Source: Bacteroidales bacterium (GTDB lineage: Bacteria; Bacteroidota; Bacteroidia; Bacteroidales; Dysgonomonadaceae). From it: a stretch of 42,578 bases of DNA. Where the stretch lies: positions 1-42,578 of the forward strand of contig JAAYGM010000240.1 in assembly GCA_012727735.1 (NCBI GenBank). Direction: 5' to 3'. The notes under the pieces are model-generated. The model searched no databases. It saw nothing but the letters and a program-made list of their open reading frames with translations, and was not told the origin of the DNA. Positions 18,451 to 27,848 of the stretch are shown here, in pieces (within the stretch, counting starts at the first letter, position 1; the number at the start of each line of letters is the position of its first letter). Both the position numbers and the translations under genes were made by a program.

Positions 18451-19737
18451 ATGCTATCTACAGAAAAAAGAAACCTCATAAGATTACTCATGCAGCAGGA
18501 GATTGTGCCTGCTATCGGATGTACTGAACCTATTTCAGTTGCTCTCTGCACCGCCAAAGCGAGCCAGGCACTGAAAAAGAGACCTGAGAAGATTGAGGCA
18601 TTCCTAAGCGCAAATGTGGTAAAAAACGCCATGGGTGTGGGTATTCCAGGTACAGGCATGATTGGTCTTCCTATCGCTATTGCATTGGGCGCATTGAGAG
18701 GTAATCCGGATAATGGGCTGGAGTTGCTGAAGGATATCACACCCGAAGATGTGAAGAACGGGAAATGTTACATCGATGAGAGGAGGGTACAGGTACATCT
18801 CCATTCCGAAATCATCGATAATCTATATATTGAAATACGTTGCAGTGCCGGAGAGGATAGCTCCAGGGCGGTGATTCGCGGCAATCATACCTGCTTCTCC
18901 ACTGTTGAAAGGAATGGTGAGACACTTTTCAATGAAACGATTACAGGAACAGGCGCCGCAGACAATGAGGGCAGTCTGCCTCTTACATTTCAAACCATCT
19001 GTGAATATGCCATTGAGTCGCCGGTTGAAGAGCTCTCTTTCATACTCGAAGCAGCAATGATGAACAAAAAAGTATCGGAAGAAGCATTGAGTCGTAATTA
19101 CGGACACAACGTGGCAAGAAGCGTATCGAACAGGAAGGGGAGGCACATTTTCGGAGACAACCTCCACAGTCGGATGGTGATCTCCACTGCAGGTGCCTGC
19201 GATGTGAGAATGGATGGCTCTATGATGCCGGTGATGAGCAACTCGGGCAGCGGGAATCAGGGGATTGCTGCATCGATGCCCATCCTTACATATGCCGAAA
19301 ATGAGCATGCTTCTGAAGAAAATCTTATCCGAGCACTGACACTCAGCGGACTACTGGTTATCTATATGAAGCAGCATCTTGGTAAGCTGTCAGCACTGTG
19401 TGGCTGTGTGGTTGCTTCTACCGGATCAAGCTGCGGCATCACCTATCTGATGGGTGGGAGTAACGAACAGATTATGTTCGCTGCCAAGAATATGATCGCG
19501 AACATCACCGGGATGATTTGTGATGGAGCAAAACCCGGATGTGCACTAAAGATAGCCAGCAGCGTATCCACCGCCACGCTATCGGCAGTGATGGCAATGG
19601 AGAATGAGGTTGTCTCATCACTGGAGGGGATTATCGATGAGGACATCGATCAAACCATAAGAAATATGGCATTAATAGGTAACAGCGGAATGCGGGAAAC
19701 CGACAGGATGGTGTTGGATATTATGACAAGGAAGTAG
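18451..19737 (+). CDS. L-cysteine desulfidase / L-serine ammonia-lyase-like protein (UPF0597 family)
   Basis: QEIVPAIGCTEPISVALC..., GIPGTGMIGLPIAIALGAL, SGSGNQGIAASMPI; TATTTTTG -7-like element at 18412. Confidence 0.88.
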   Translation: MLSTEKRNLIRLLMQQEIVPAIGCTEPISVALCTAKASQALKKRPEKIEAFLSANVVKNAMGVGIPGTGMIGLPIAIALGALRGNPDNGLELLKDITPEDVKNGKCYIDERRVQVHLHSEIIDNLYIEIRCSAGEDSSRAVIRGNHTCFSTVERNGETLFNETITGTGAADNEGSLPLTFQTICEYAIESPVEELSFILEAAMMNKKVSEEALSRNYGHNVARSVSNRKGRHIFGDNLHSRMVISTAGACDVRMDGSMMPVMSNSGSGNQGIAASMPILTYAENEHASEENLIRALTLSGLLVIYMKQHLGKLSALCGCVVASTGSSCGITYLMGGSNEQIMFAAKNMIANITGMICDGAKPGCALKIASSVSTATLSAVMAMENEVVSSLEGIIDEDIDQTIRNMALIGNSGMRETDRMVLDIMTRK

Positions 19738-19757
19738 GTTATTACAACAATTATATT

Positions 19758-21137
19758 TTGCAAACAACGAAAGAACTTGATTTTCAGACGAAGAAGATCA
19801 GCAAACTTGTTTGGGATTACGCACTGCCGGGCATCGTGGGGACACTGGTCATAGGACTCTACAACGTGGTAGATCGTATATTCATTGGACAGGTGGAAGG
19901 AGCACTGGCTATTTCAGGACTGACAATCACCTTCCCGGTGATGAACCTGATCTCTTCCCTGGGTATGCTTGTGGGTGCAGGTGCTGCCGCCCGCATCTCC
20001 ATCAGTCTGGGTAAGAGGGACAAACATACCTCAGAACAGATACTGGGTAACTCGCTTTTGCTCACAGTAATTCTCAATGCCGTTTTTGTCACTCAGTTCT
20101 TTATCTTTCTGGAGCCTGTTCTTATGGCTTTCGGCGCCAGTGAACTCACCTACTCCTATGCACGCGATTATCTTCAGATAGTGCTACTGGGAAACGTGTT
20201 TGTTAGCCTCTGTTACAATTTCAATGCGATGATGCGCTCTTCGGGATACCCAAAGAAAGCGATGTACACCATGCTCATCGGCGCTGTGCTTAACATCATC
20301 CTAAGCCCTGTCTTCCTCTTTGTGTTCGACATGGGAATCAAGGGTGTTGCCTGGGCAACGGTGATCTCCATGTTCATCGGGATGCTGTTCGTGATGCATC
20401 ACTTCACCCGAAAAAGCAGTGTGATCCGCCTTCGGTGGAGAAATGTGCGGTTGAACAAAAAGATCATTCTCTCCATTGTCTCCATCGGCCTCTCACCCTT
20501 CAGCATGCAGGTTGCCGCCTCAGGGGTAGCCGTGCTGATGAACACATCGCTGTTACGCTACGGAGGTGATCTGGCAGTGGGAGCGTATGGCATCATCAAC
20601 TCCATCCTGATGATCGTGCTGATGGTTGTTCTGGGACTCAATCAGGGCACACAACCCATTATCGGTTTTAACTACGGTGCGGGCAATTACAGAAGAGTGC
20701 GAGAAACACTCTTTTATTCACTGAAAATAGCAACCATCTTCACCACAACCGGCTTTCTTATCGGTGTGCTATTCCCCAGATTACTCGCTTCCGCTTTTAC
20801 CACTGATGTGGAACTGCTCAATATCACCGAAACAGGTGCACGAATTGCCGTGACGGCGCTGCCACTGGTTGGATTCCAGATCGTCTCCTCCAGTTTTTTC
20901 CAGAGTATCGGTTTTGCCGCTAAATCGATTATTCAGAGCCTGAGCAGGCAGCTGATATTTCTTGTTCCCGGCATCATCCTTCTCCCCCGCTTATGGGATC
21001 TTAACGGTTTATGGATTGCGATGCCTGTTTCTGACACCCTGGCTGCAATGCTCTCTCTTTATCTGCTCGTAATCCAGCTGCGTCATCTCAAAAAGATGGA
21101 AGAGGGTAATCCGGCAGGTATGATATTGCAGGAATGA
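19758..21137 (+). CDS. MATE family efflux transporter (TTG start)
   Basis: KISKLVWDYALPGIVGTLVIGLYNVVDRIFIGQVEGALAISGLTITFPVMNL; 12-TM pattern. Confidence 0.93.
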   Translation: MQTTKELDFQTKKISKLVWDYALPGIVGTLVIGLYNVVDRIFIGQVEGALAISGLTITFPVMNLISSLGMLVGAGAAARISISLGKRDKHTSEQILGNSLLLTVILNAVFVTQFFIFLEPVLMAFGASELTYSYARDYLQIVLLGNVFVSLCYNFNAMMRSSGYPKKAMYTMLIGAVLNIILSPVFLFVFDMGIKGVAWATVISMFIGMLFVMHHFTRKSSVIRLRWRNVRLNKKIILSIVSIGLSPFSMQVAASGVAVLMNTSLLRYGGDLAVGAYGIINSILMIVLMVVLGLNQGTQPIIGFNYGAGNYRRVRETLFYSLKIATIFTTTGFLIGVLFPRLLASAFTTDVELLNITETGARIAVTALPLVGFQIVSSSFFQSIGFAAKSIIQSLSRQLIFLVPGIILLPRLWDLNGLWIAMPVSDTLAAMLSLYLLVIQLRHLKKMEEGNPAGMILQE

Positions 21138-21252
21138 TCTTTATCACAAATTTGCATTCATATACCAAAAATTTGCGCTATTTTGTGTAGTTTTGTAAGC
21201 AGAGAAAGAGAACAGTAAGATTGATCCAATTAATAATATAATAGATAATGGT

Positions 21253-21999
21253 ATGAAGAAAGTAGTCTTAATTCGCCATGGCGAAAGTGTCTGGAACAAG
21301 GAAAACCGTTTTACCGGATGGACAGATGTTGATCTCACTGAAAAGGGAGTGGAAGAAGCGCACAAAGCGGGCAAATATCTGAGAAAAGAGGGGTTTCAAT
21401 TTGAAAAAGCCTATACCTCTTACCTGAAAAGAGCGGTAAAAACATTGGATGTTGTCCTCGATGAGATGGACCTGGATTGGATTCCGGTTGAAAAGACGTG
21501 GCGGCTGAACGAAAAACATTACGGAATGCTGCAGGGGTTGAACAAAGCAGAGACAGCTGCCAAATATGGCAACGAGCAGGTGCTAGTATGGCGTCGCAGT
21601 TATGATGTTCCGCCGTTACCGCTGGAGAAGGATGATGAAAGATCCCCGTTACAGGATCCCCGTTACAAAGGTGTGAACGAGAAGGATCTTCCGTTGACCG
21701 AGTCACTCAAAGACACGGTGGAACGTATTCTGCCCTACTGGAACGATACCATCGTTCCCGAGATGAAAAATTTCAACGAGGTGATTGTTGCGGCTCACGG
21801 GAACAGTTTGAGAGGGATCATCAAACACCTTAAAAACATCTCTGATGAAGAGATCGTAAGCCTTAATCTGCCCACTGCCGTACCCTATGTCTTTGAATTC
21901 GACGATGAGATGAATCTGCAAAAAGATTACTTCCTGGGTGATCCCGAAGAGATCAGGAAGCTGATGGAAGCAGTAGCCAATCAGGCTAAAGGGAAATAA
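21253..21999 (+). CDS. gpmA: 2,3-bisphosphoglycerate-dependent phosphoglycerate mutase
   Basis: [33 protein letters not shown]... [15 protein letters not shown]. Confidence 0.96.
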   Translation: MKKVVLIRHGESVWNKENRFTGWTDVDLTEKGVEEAHKAGKYLRKEGFQFEKAYTSYLKRAVKTLDVVLDEMDLDWIPVEKTWRLNEKHYGMLQGLNKAETAAKYGNEQVLVWRRSYDVPPLPLEKDDERSPLQDPRYKGVNEKDLPLTESLKDTVERILPYWNDTIVPEMKNFNEVIVAAHGNSLRGIIKHLKNISDEEIVSLNLPTAVPYVFEFDDEMNLQKDYFLGDPEEIRKLMEAVANQAKGK

Positions 22000-22018
22000 A
22001 AGAGAAATAACCATATAA

Positions 22019-22054
22019 AAAAAACGGGCGCCGAATTATCGACGTCCGTTTTTT
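22019..22054. terminator. intrinsic terminator downstream of gpmA
   Basis: AAAAAACGGGCGCCGAATTATCGACGTCCGTTTTTT, imperfect stem with A/T flanks between convergent genes. Confidence 0.75.
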
Positions 22055-22070
22055 AAATGCATTATTCAAC

Positions 22071-22562
22071 TTAAAGGATGGTTCTCAAATCGCCGGGAGT
22101 GATATTCATCGCTGTGATTACTCCTTTTTCATCAATCAGGTAGTTCTTAAAACCCTTACTGAGTTTAAAATCCTTGTACACCTCTGATTGGATTCCATGC
22201 ACTTCATAAAACTGAGATATATTCTCTAAGTTATCCATCACCAATGTTTTTTCAACCACATTCCTGTTTTCATCAAAAGAGATTGAAAGAAATTCAATAT
22301 CAGGATGATTTTTTTTCAAATAATTATGCAGCTGTACATTGGTTGCTCTGGATTGGGCGTCATAGGCTGCCCAAAAATTTACCACAACTTTTTTGCCTTT
22401 GTAATCGTGCAGATTCTGAAGATTCCCTTCTGAATTCGTTAAAACAATATCAGGAATTGTTTCTCCGGGGTGATAACCTGGGTAAGGAAGGTCTCTCTTC
22501 ACCGAAACGGCCGATAATGCAAGTGAAAATATTGCTATAAGACAAAAGTTCACGTACTTCAT
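22071..22562 (-). CDS. thioredoxin-like (TlpA/AhpC-TSA fold) secreted protein lacking the CxxC motif
   Basis: HPGETIPDIVLTNSEGNLQNLHDYKGKKVVVNFWAAYDAQSRATNVQL..., redoxin fold pattern; the usual WCxxC position reads AYDAQSR. Confidence 0.8.
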   Translation of the reverse strand: MKYVNFCLIAIFSLALSAVSVKRDLPYPGYHPGETIPDIVLTNSEGNLQNLHDYKGKKVVVNFWAAYDAQSRATNVQLHNYLKKNHPDIEFLSISFDENRNVVEKTLVMDNLENISQFYEVHGIQSEVYKDFKLSKGFKNYLIDEKGVITAMNITPGDLRTIL

Positions 22563-22582
22563 ATAAAATAATTTTGATTACT

Positions 22583-22660
22583 ACTCGGATAAAGCTGTTG
22601 CTTCGCGCAGCCGCCTGAATCCCTTAATTTTACCGACTTTTCGCTAAAAGTCTCTTTTTT
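22583..22660 (+). ncRNA. candidate small RNA or structured intergenic element (speculative)
   Basis: TAATTTTG -7-like element at 22569-22576, UUCG-containing hairpin GCTGTTGCTTCGCGCAGC, then GACTTTT-CGCT-AAAAGTC and CTCTTTTTT (terminator-like) at 22635-22660. Confidence 0.25.
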
Positions 22661-22766
22661 AGGCTTGCAAAAGTACGCCACTTTTCCTTAGCAGCGAATT
22701 ATTTCCACAAAAACTTTCCTTTCAAATGTTAATTTTAATGACTCCCCTGCCCTATAGTATTATATA

Positions 22767-23741
22767 TCAATGACTAACAGAAAAGAACGATTCTACGGCT
22801 TCGATCGATGTGTCTTTCAAAATCACATTTTTATTTTTGTCGAGCAGATAAAGAGTTGGAATTGCCTTGATATCGTACAATTTTTTGTTAGTGATCTCCA
22901 ACGTTTTATCATAACCATGCACCCATCTTTCAGGCATAAGGGGAAGGTGTGCCAACCATTCCTCCGGATCATCATCGGGATAAATAGTCAGAATGGTTAG
23001 CATGGTACGTGTAGGACTGTTCATTTGCAACGCTGCATTCAGGCTTTTCGAGTTGTCCAAATGAGCTGTGACAGCCTCACATGTGGAGCAACCAGGGTTG
23101 GAAAACAGCAGGAGGGTGAACTCACTGTTCAGGCTGTGCAATGTATGGGATTGCCCTGACGCCAGTGTATAGGTAAAATCGACAGCTCTCTGCCCTACAC
23201 GGTTTTTCATCGACATCTCCAGCTGGAAGCTGTAGCGCGATAACAGCTCATCCGTTAAAAGAGGTGATTGGATCACCTTTCTCAATACAGGAAGATAATA
23301 CGCTTCGTCACGGAAAGGTGAATTGGGATCGTAAAAATACTTCTCGAAGAGCGAAACAAAATGGTGATACATCGCCCTGTCTGCTTCCGCCTTGTTCAAT
23401 GTATAGATAAGTGATTCAGCGGCAGTTTCCCCGGGTACATAGTTCAGTATATTGATATAATCCACAAAAGCCTGCTCGGTGATCTCAGGTCTTTCAATCA
23501 ACTTAATGTCAGCAAAATCAAATCGGTCCCAGAAATGCATCACCAGATATTCCGACCTGTCACCGGAGTTTGTGAGTGCTTCAGGAATCAGGGGCAGCAC
23601 AAACGTATCAGGAACAATGGTTTGTGACATTATCTCATTTTCAGCAAGGATTTCAGATTTTGTTTGCTTACTTGAAGAACAGGAGAAACCGGTGAACAAA
23701 GCCAACAACAGAAAAGATATAATAAAAATGAACTGTTTCAT
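22767..23741 (-). CDS. DUF5106-like lipoprotein with C-terminal thioredoxin-like domain
   Basis: Lipobox LFTGFSCSSS; LLLFSNPGCSTCEAVTAHL CxxC motif near the C-terminus; start set at MKQFIF. Confidence 0.72.
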   Translation of the reverse strand: MKQFIFIISFLLLALFTGFSCSSSKQTKSEILAENEIMSQTIVPDTFVLPLIPEALTNSGDRSEYLVMHFWDRFDFADIKLIERPEITEQAFVDYINILNYVPGETAAESLIYTLNKAEADRAMYHHFVSLFEKYFYDPNSPFRDEAYYLPVLRKVIQSPLLTDELLSRYSFQLEMSMKNRVGQRAVDFTYTLASGQSHTLHSLNSEFTLLLFSNPGCSTCEAVTAHLDNSKSLNAALQMNSPTRTMLTILTIYPDDDPEEWLAHLPLMPERWVHGYDKTLEITNKKLYDIKAIPTLYLLDKNKNVILKDTSIEAVESFFSVSH

Positions 23742-23831
23742 ACGATGATGAGTTGAATTACCACTATTGAATGAATTGTGGTGTAAAGATATAAAAAAAC
23801 CGGCAGCATCGATTCTCACCAATCATAACAG

Positions 23832-23862
23832 GTTGAAAAAACCGATATTTTTCGTACATTTG
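23832..23862 (+). promoter_or_regulatory. Bacteroidetes-type promoter for dnaX
   Basis: GTTG, 19-nt spacer, TACATTTG (23855-23862). Confidence 0.55.
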
Positions 23863-23888
23863 TATTTCATATTTTGCCCGATTCAGTT

Positions 23889-25667
23889 ATGGATACTTTT
23901 ATTGTTTCTGCAAGAAAATATAGGCCCTCCACCTTCCGTTCCGTAGTGGGACAGGAGGCGCTTACCACTACACTGAAAAACGCTATCGCAGGTAACAAAC
24001 TGGCGCATGCCTATCTCTTCAGTGGTCCGCGTGGTGTGGGCAAGACCACCTGTGCCCGCATTTTTGCCAAGACAATCAATTGCCTGAGCCCCCTGCATGA
24101 TCATGAAGCGTGTAACGAATGTGAGTCGTGTGTAGCCTTCAATGAGCAACGCTCATACAACATTCACGAGCTTGACGCGGCCTCCAACAACGGAGTGGAT
24201 GATATCCGTTCTTTGATAGATCAGGTACGCGTACCACCACAGATTGGCAGATACAAGGTATATATCATCGATGAGGTGCACATGCTTTCACAATCTGCAT
24301 TCAACTCGTTCCTTAAGACACTCGAAGAGCCTCCGGCTCACGCGATCTTCATCCTCGCAACAACAGAAAAGCACAAGATCATACCTACCATCCTCTCCCG
24401 TTGCCAGGTATATGATTTCAATCGTATCAACATTGGAGATATAGTAGCACATCTGCAATATGTGGCGAAGCAGGAAGAGGTAAATACCGAACCGGAAGCA
24501 CTCAATATCATCGCACAAAAGGCGGACGGGGGAATGCGTGATGCGCTTTCCATCTTCGATCAAACAGTAAGTTACACGGGGGGAAACATCACCTATAAGG
24601 CTGTCATCGAAAACCTGAATGTGCTGGATTACGAATACTATTTCAGGTTGTCGGACGCCATCATCAAAGGCAGCGTGGTGGATTGCCTGCTCCTGCTGAA
24701 TGACATCCTTAACAGAGGATTCGAGGGTCAGTACATCATCAGTGGTATAGCATCCCATTTCCGTGATCTGCTGGTTTGCAAGGATCCTGCCACAGCAGTG
24801 CTATTTCAGGTTGGTGCATCGATACGCGAGCGGTATATTGCAATGGCAAAGAACTGTAGTAACGAGTTGTTGTATCAGGCTATTGGCATTGCCAACGATT
24901 GCGATCTCAACTATCGCCAGAGCAGGAACAAACGGCTTCTGCTGGAGCTGACACTTATTCGGCTATGCCAGCTTCAGGAGACGCCGGAAACGGTGACAGA
25001 GAAAAAAAAAACGGCTATTAAGCCGATAGAAGCAGAAAAAGAAAGAAGTAAAAGTACGGTTATTGAAAAAGAGCAGCCAAAACAGGAACAGCCAAAAACC
25101 GCTGTAAAAGCTGAAGCGACACCTCTCTCCACTGTTGCAGAAACTCTGCAAAAGCCCCACAGCAAAGCGGTAAAACCGGAAAATGCGGAAAAACTGAAAA
25201 AGAAGAGCATCTCCCTTTCAGGTATGGGTGTCTCGCTTTCATCACTCACAACCGAACAGAAAACCGACAACATTGTATCAGAACCGGAAGCTGAGATGCT
25301 CGGCTCCAACCTCTTCACTGAGGAGGAGTTGATTGCAGTATGGAACGAATACAGCAAGAAATTGAAAAAAGAGAAACTACTCAAAAATACGATGTCGCTC
25401 TATCTCCCTAAAATGGTAAGTGATGTGCTTTTTGAGGTGGAGGTAAACTCAGAGATTAACAAGCAGTACCTCACAGATAACAGTTATGCGATTCTAACCT
25501 TTCTCCGGGAAAAACTGAAGAACGGGGATATCACCATGATCATAAAAATAGCGGAAGGAAATGCGATCAAAAAAGCGCTCACCTCCCGCGAAATTTTTGA
25601 CGAGATGGCAGAAAAAAACCCTTCACTGCTGAAGCTCTCCGATGAATTCGGACTGGAGTTGAGCTGA
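23889..25667 (+). CDS. dnaX: DNA polymerase III subunits gamma/tau
   Basis: SARKYRPSTFRSVVGQEALTTTLKNAIAGNKLAHAYLFSGPRGVGKTTCARIFAKTINC, zinc-binding Cys, HMLSQSAFNSFLKTLEEPP; start set at MDTFIV. Confidence 0.96.
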   Translation: MDTFIVSARKYRPSTFRSVVGQEALTTTLKNAIAGNKLAHAYLFSGPRGVGKTTCARIFAKTINCLSPLHDHEACNECESCVAFNEQRSYNIHELDAASNNGVDDIRSLIDQVRVPPQIGRYKVYIIDEVHMLSQSAFNSFLKTLEEPPAHAIFILATTEKHKIIPTILSRCQVYDFNRINIGDIVAHLQYVAKQEEVNTEPEALNIIAQKADGGMRDALSIFDQTVSYTGGNITYKAVIENLNVLDYEYYFRLSDAIIKGSVVDCLLLLNDILNRGFEGQYIISGIASHFRDLLVCKDPATAVLFQVGASIRERYIAMAKNCSNELLYQAIGIANDCDLNYRQSRNKRLLLELTLIRLCQLQETPETVTEKKKTAIKPIEAEKERSKSTVIEKEQPKQEQPKTAVKAEATPLSTVAETLQKPHSKAVKPENAEKLKKKSISLSGMGVSLSSLTTEQKTDNIVSEPEAEMLGSNLFTEEELIAVWNEYSKKLKKEKLLKNTMSLYLPKMVSDVLFEVEVNSEINKQYLTDNSYAILTFLREKLKNGDITMIIKIAEGNAIKKALTSREIFDEMAEKNPSLLKLSDEFGLELS

Positions 25668-25670
25668 TTG

Positions 25671-27077
25671 CTACCTGTTGAACAGGGGCCACGCAGGATC
25701 ATCTCTCCTGGCCTCCTTCATCAACCTCTTCAACTCCGCTGCTTTACCCGGATAATGATCGATCAGATCATGATTCTCTGACGGGTCGGATGCAATATTA
25801 TAGAGTTCGTAGGTACCTCCGATGCGGATATCCAGATGCAACAACTTCCAGTCGCCCTTTATCACTGCCTGACGTCCACCCATCTCCTGAAACTCAAAAT
25901 AGAAGTAATCCCGCTCTGCCTGACCCTCCTCACCGAGCAATACAGGAAGAATACTTATCCCGTCTGTTTCACGGGAAGAATGCAGGTTAAGCATCTCAGC
26001 AAAAGTGGGCAGATAATCCCAGAATGCAAAGGCATAATCACTTTCCTTTCCGCCCGGCACCCTCCCTTTCCAGGAGATGATGGTTGGCACGCGGATACCT
26101 CCTTCATAGAGATCCCGCTTGTAGCCGCGATAGATTCCGTTGCTGTTGAAGAAATCGGGATCAGCGCCACCCTCACGGTGCGGACCGTTATCACTGGTGA
26201 AGATAATCATCGTATTATCATAGAGACCCTCCTCTTTCAGTTTTTGGATAATCTGACCCACATACAGATCAATTCTTTTGACCATGGCAGCATGTGTAGC
26301 CCGGGGGTGCTCCTGTGACATGTATCCCCCTTTTCTGAATGCAGGGCCTGCATCGGTGCCTTTGTAGGGAGTCTCCTCAAACTTACCACGTAACTGTTGA
26401 ATGATGGAATCTTCAGGCACCACCAGCTCAGCATGGGGAAGGACTATGGGGATAAAGAGAAAAAATGGATTTTTCTTCTGATCACCTATAAACTGTAATG
26501 TCTTTTCCTGAATCAGATCCTGCGAATAGCTGCCGAACTGCCCATGATCATTTTCAGGAAGATTAATTTTCGTCCTGTTATACCACAGATGGCCCGGATA
26601 GTAGTTGTGTGCGAGAAGCTGGCAGTTATAACCGAAAAAATAATCTACACCCTGATTCACGGGGTCCCCGGTGGAACCGGGAAAACCCAGGCCCCATTTT
26701 CCAAAGGCAGCTGTCGTATATCCTGCCTCCTTAAACAGATGAAAGAGCGTATAGGTGTTGGCTGGCAAAGGGAACTGACCTTCCGGCTCAATCTCCTTGT
26801 TACCCCTGATGGGTGTATGCCCCGTATGAAGCCCGGTCATCAGGCTAGCTCTTGAGGGAGCACTCACAGTTGTTCCTGCGTAGGATCGGGTAAAGCGTGT
26901 CCCCTTGAGTGCCAGCCTGTCGATATTGGGGGTCTGAAACTTCTCCTGTCCGAAACAACTAACATCACCGTATCCCAGATCATCTGTAACGATAAAAACT
27001 ACGTTCGGCTTTTGCTGTGCCGATAATGATGTGATTGCAGTAAGCCCTAACGCTATTGTGATCAGTTTATTTATCAT
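25671..27077 (-). CDS. arylsulfatase (serine-type, secreted)
   Basis: Signal peptide; PNVVFIVTDDLGYGDVSCFGQEKFQTPNIDRLALKGTRFT, VSAPSRASLMTGLHTGH, GKWGLG. Confidence 0.94.
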   Translation of the reverse strand: MINKLITIALGLTAITSLSAQQKPNVVFIVTDDLGYGDVSCFGQEKFQTPNIDRLALKGTRFTRSYAGTTVSAPSRASLMTGLHTGHTPIRGNKEIEPEGQFPLPANTYTLFHLFKEAGYTTAAFGKWGLGFPGSTGDPVNQGVDYFFGYNCQLLAHNYYPGHLWYNRTKINLPENDHGQFGSYSQDLIQEKTLQFIGDQKKNPFFLFIPIVLPHAELVVPEDSIIQQLRGKFEETPYKGTDAGPAFRKGGYMSQEHPRATHAAMVKRIDLYVGQIIQKLKEEGLYDNTMIIFTSDNGPHREGGADPDFFNSNGIYRGYKRDLYEGGIRVPTIISWKGRVPGGKESDYAFAFWDYLPTFAEMLNLHSSRETDGISILPVLLGEEGQAERDYFYFEFQEMGGRQAVIKGDWKLLHLDIRIGGTYELYNIASDPSENHDLIDHYPGKAAELKRLMKEARRDDPAWPLFNR

Positions 27078-27183
27078 ACCTATAGGAATATCAGTAAATT
27101 TATCTGTAGGATGTCACTTTTAGATCATCCCGTTTTATACAAAGATAAAAAACAATTACTTTTGTTCCTAAATAATACGTCGG

Positions 27184-27840
27184 ATGAAAACCTTACTATT
27201 GCTTTTTTCAATACTTCTTTGTGTGAGCGCTTGTGATGAAAACAAGAAACAGGGTCAATTTCCTTGTGAGAATGGTGAATCCACAGTGATGGCAGAGCCG
27301 GTCAGGAAAGATACAATCATTGATGCTGATTACACCTTCGATGAGGCGGTCATGGGGACAAAAGCGCCGCAAAGTATCATCAGTCAGCTAGAACTGTTCG
27401 ATGTTTTCTATCACTCTACCGACGGACAAATCCATAAAGGTCAGATTCTCTCAAACAAAAAAATTGCTGAAGAGATCAGGGCGCTATTCCTGTTTATGCT
27501 GAATGAGGAGTTTGTGGTGGATAAGGCCATACCCATTGTGAGATATAATTGGAACGACAGCCTCTCCATGGCAGACAACAACAGCTATAGTTTTTGTTAC
27601 CGCAATATTGCATACTCAAGACACGCAAGTGGTATGGCAATCGATATCAACCCACGTTTTAATCCGTTACGATGGAAGAAGGTAAACAGACCTAGCAGAC
27701 CTGCAGGTGCGGTGTCTGACACCACCGTCAATGGCACCTTGCACCCTGCACATCCCGTGGTAAAAGAGTTCAGGAAAAAGGGATTCCGCTGGGGTCACAC
27801 CTTCTCGCAATATTATGATGACCATCACTTTGAGAAGTGA
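27184..27840 (+). CDS. M15 family D-Ala-D-Ala carboxypeptidase-like lipoprotein
   Basis: Lipobox LLCVSACDE; SRHASGMAIDINPRFNP and FRWGHTFSQYYDDHHFE metal-binding motifs. Confidence 0.83.
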   Translation: MKTLLLLFSILLCVSACDENKKQGQFPCENGESTVMAEPVRKDTIIDADYTFDEAVMGTKAPQSIISQLELFDVFYHSTDGQIHKGQILSNKKIAEEIRALFLFMLNEEFVVDKAIPIVRYNWNDSLSMADNNSYSFCYRNIAYSRHASGMAIDINPRFNPLRWKKVNRPSRPAGAVSDTTVNGTLHPAHPVVKEFRKKGFRWGHTFSQYYDDHHFEK

Positions 27841-27848
27841 TGAAAGAT

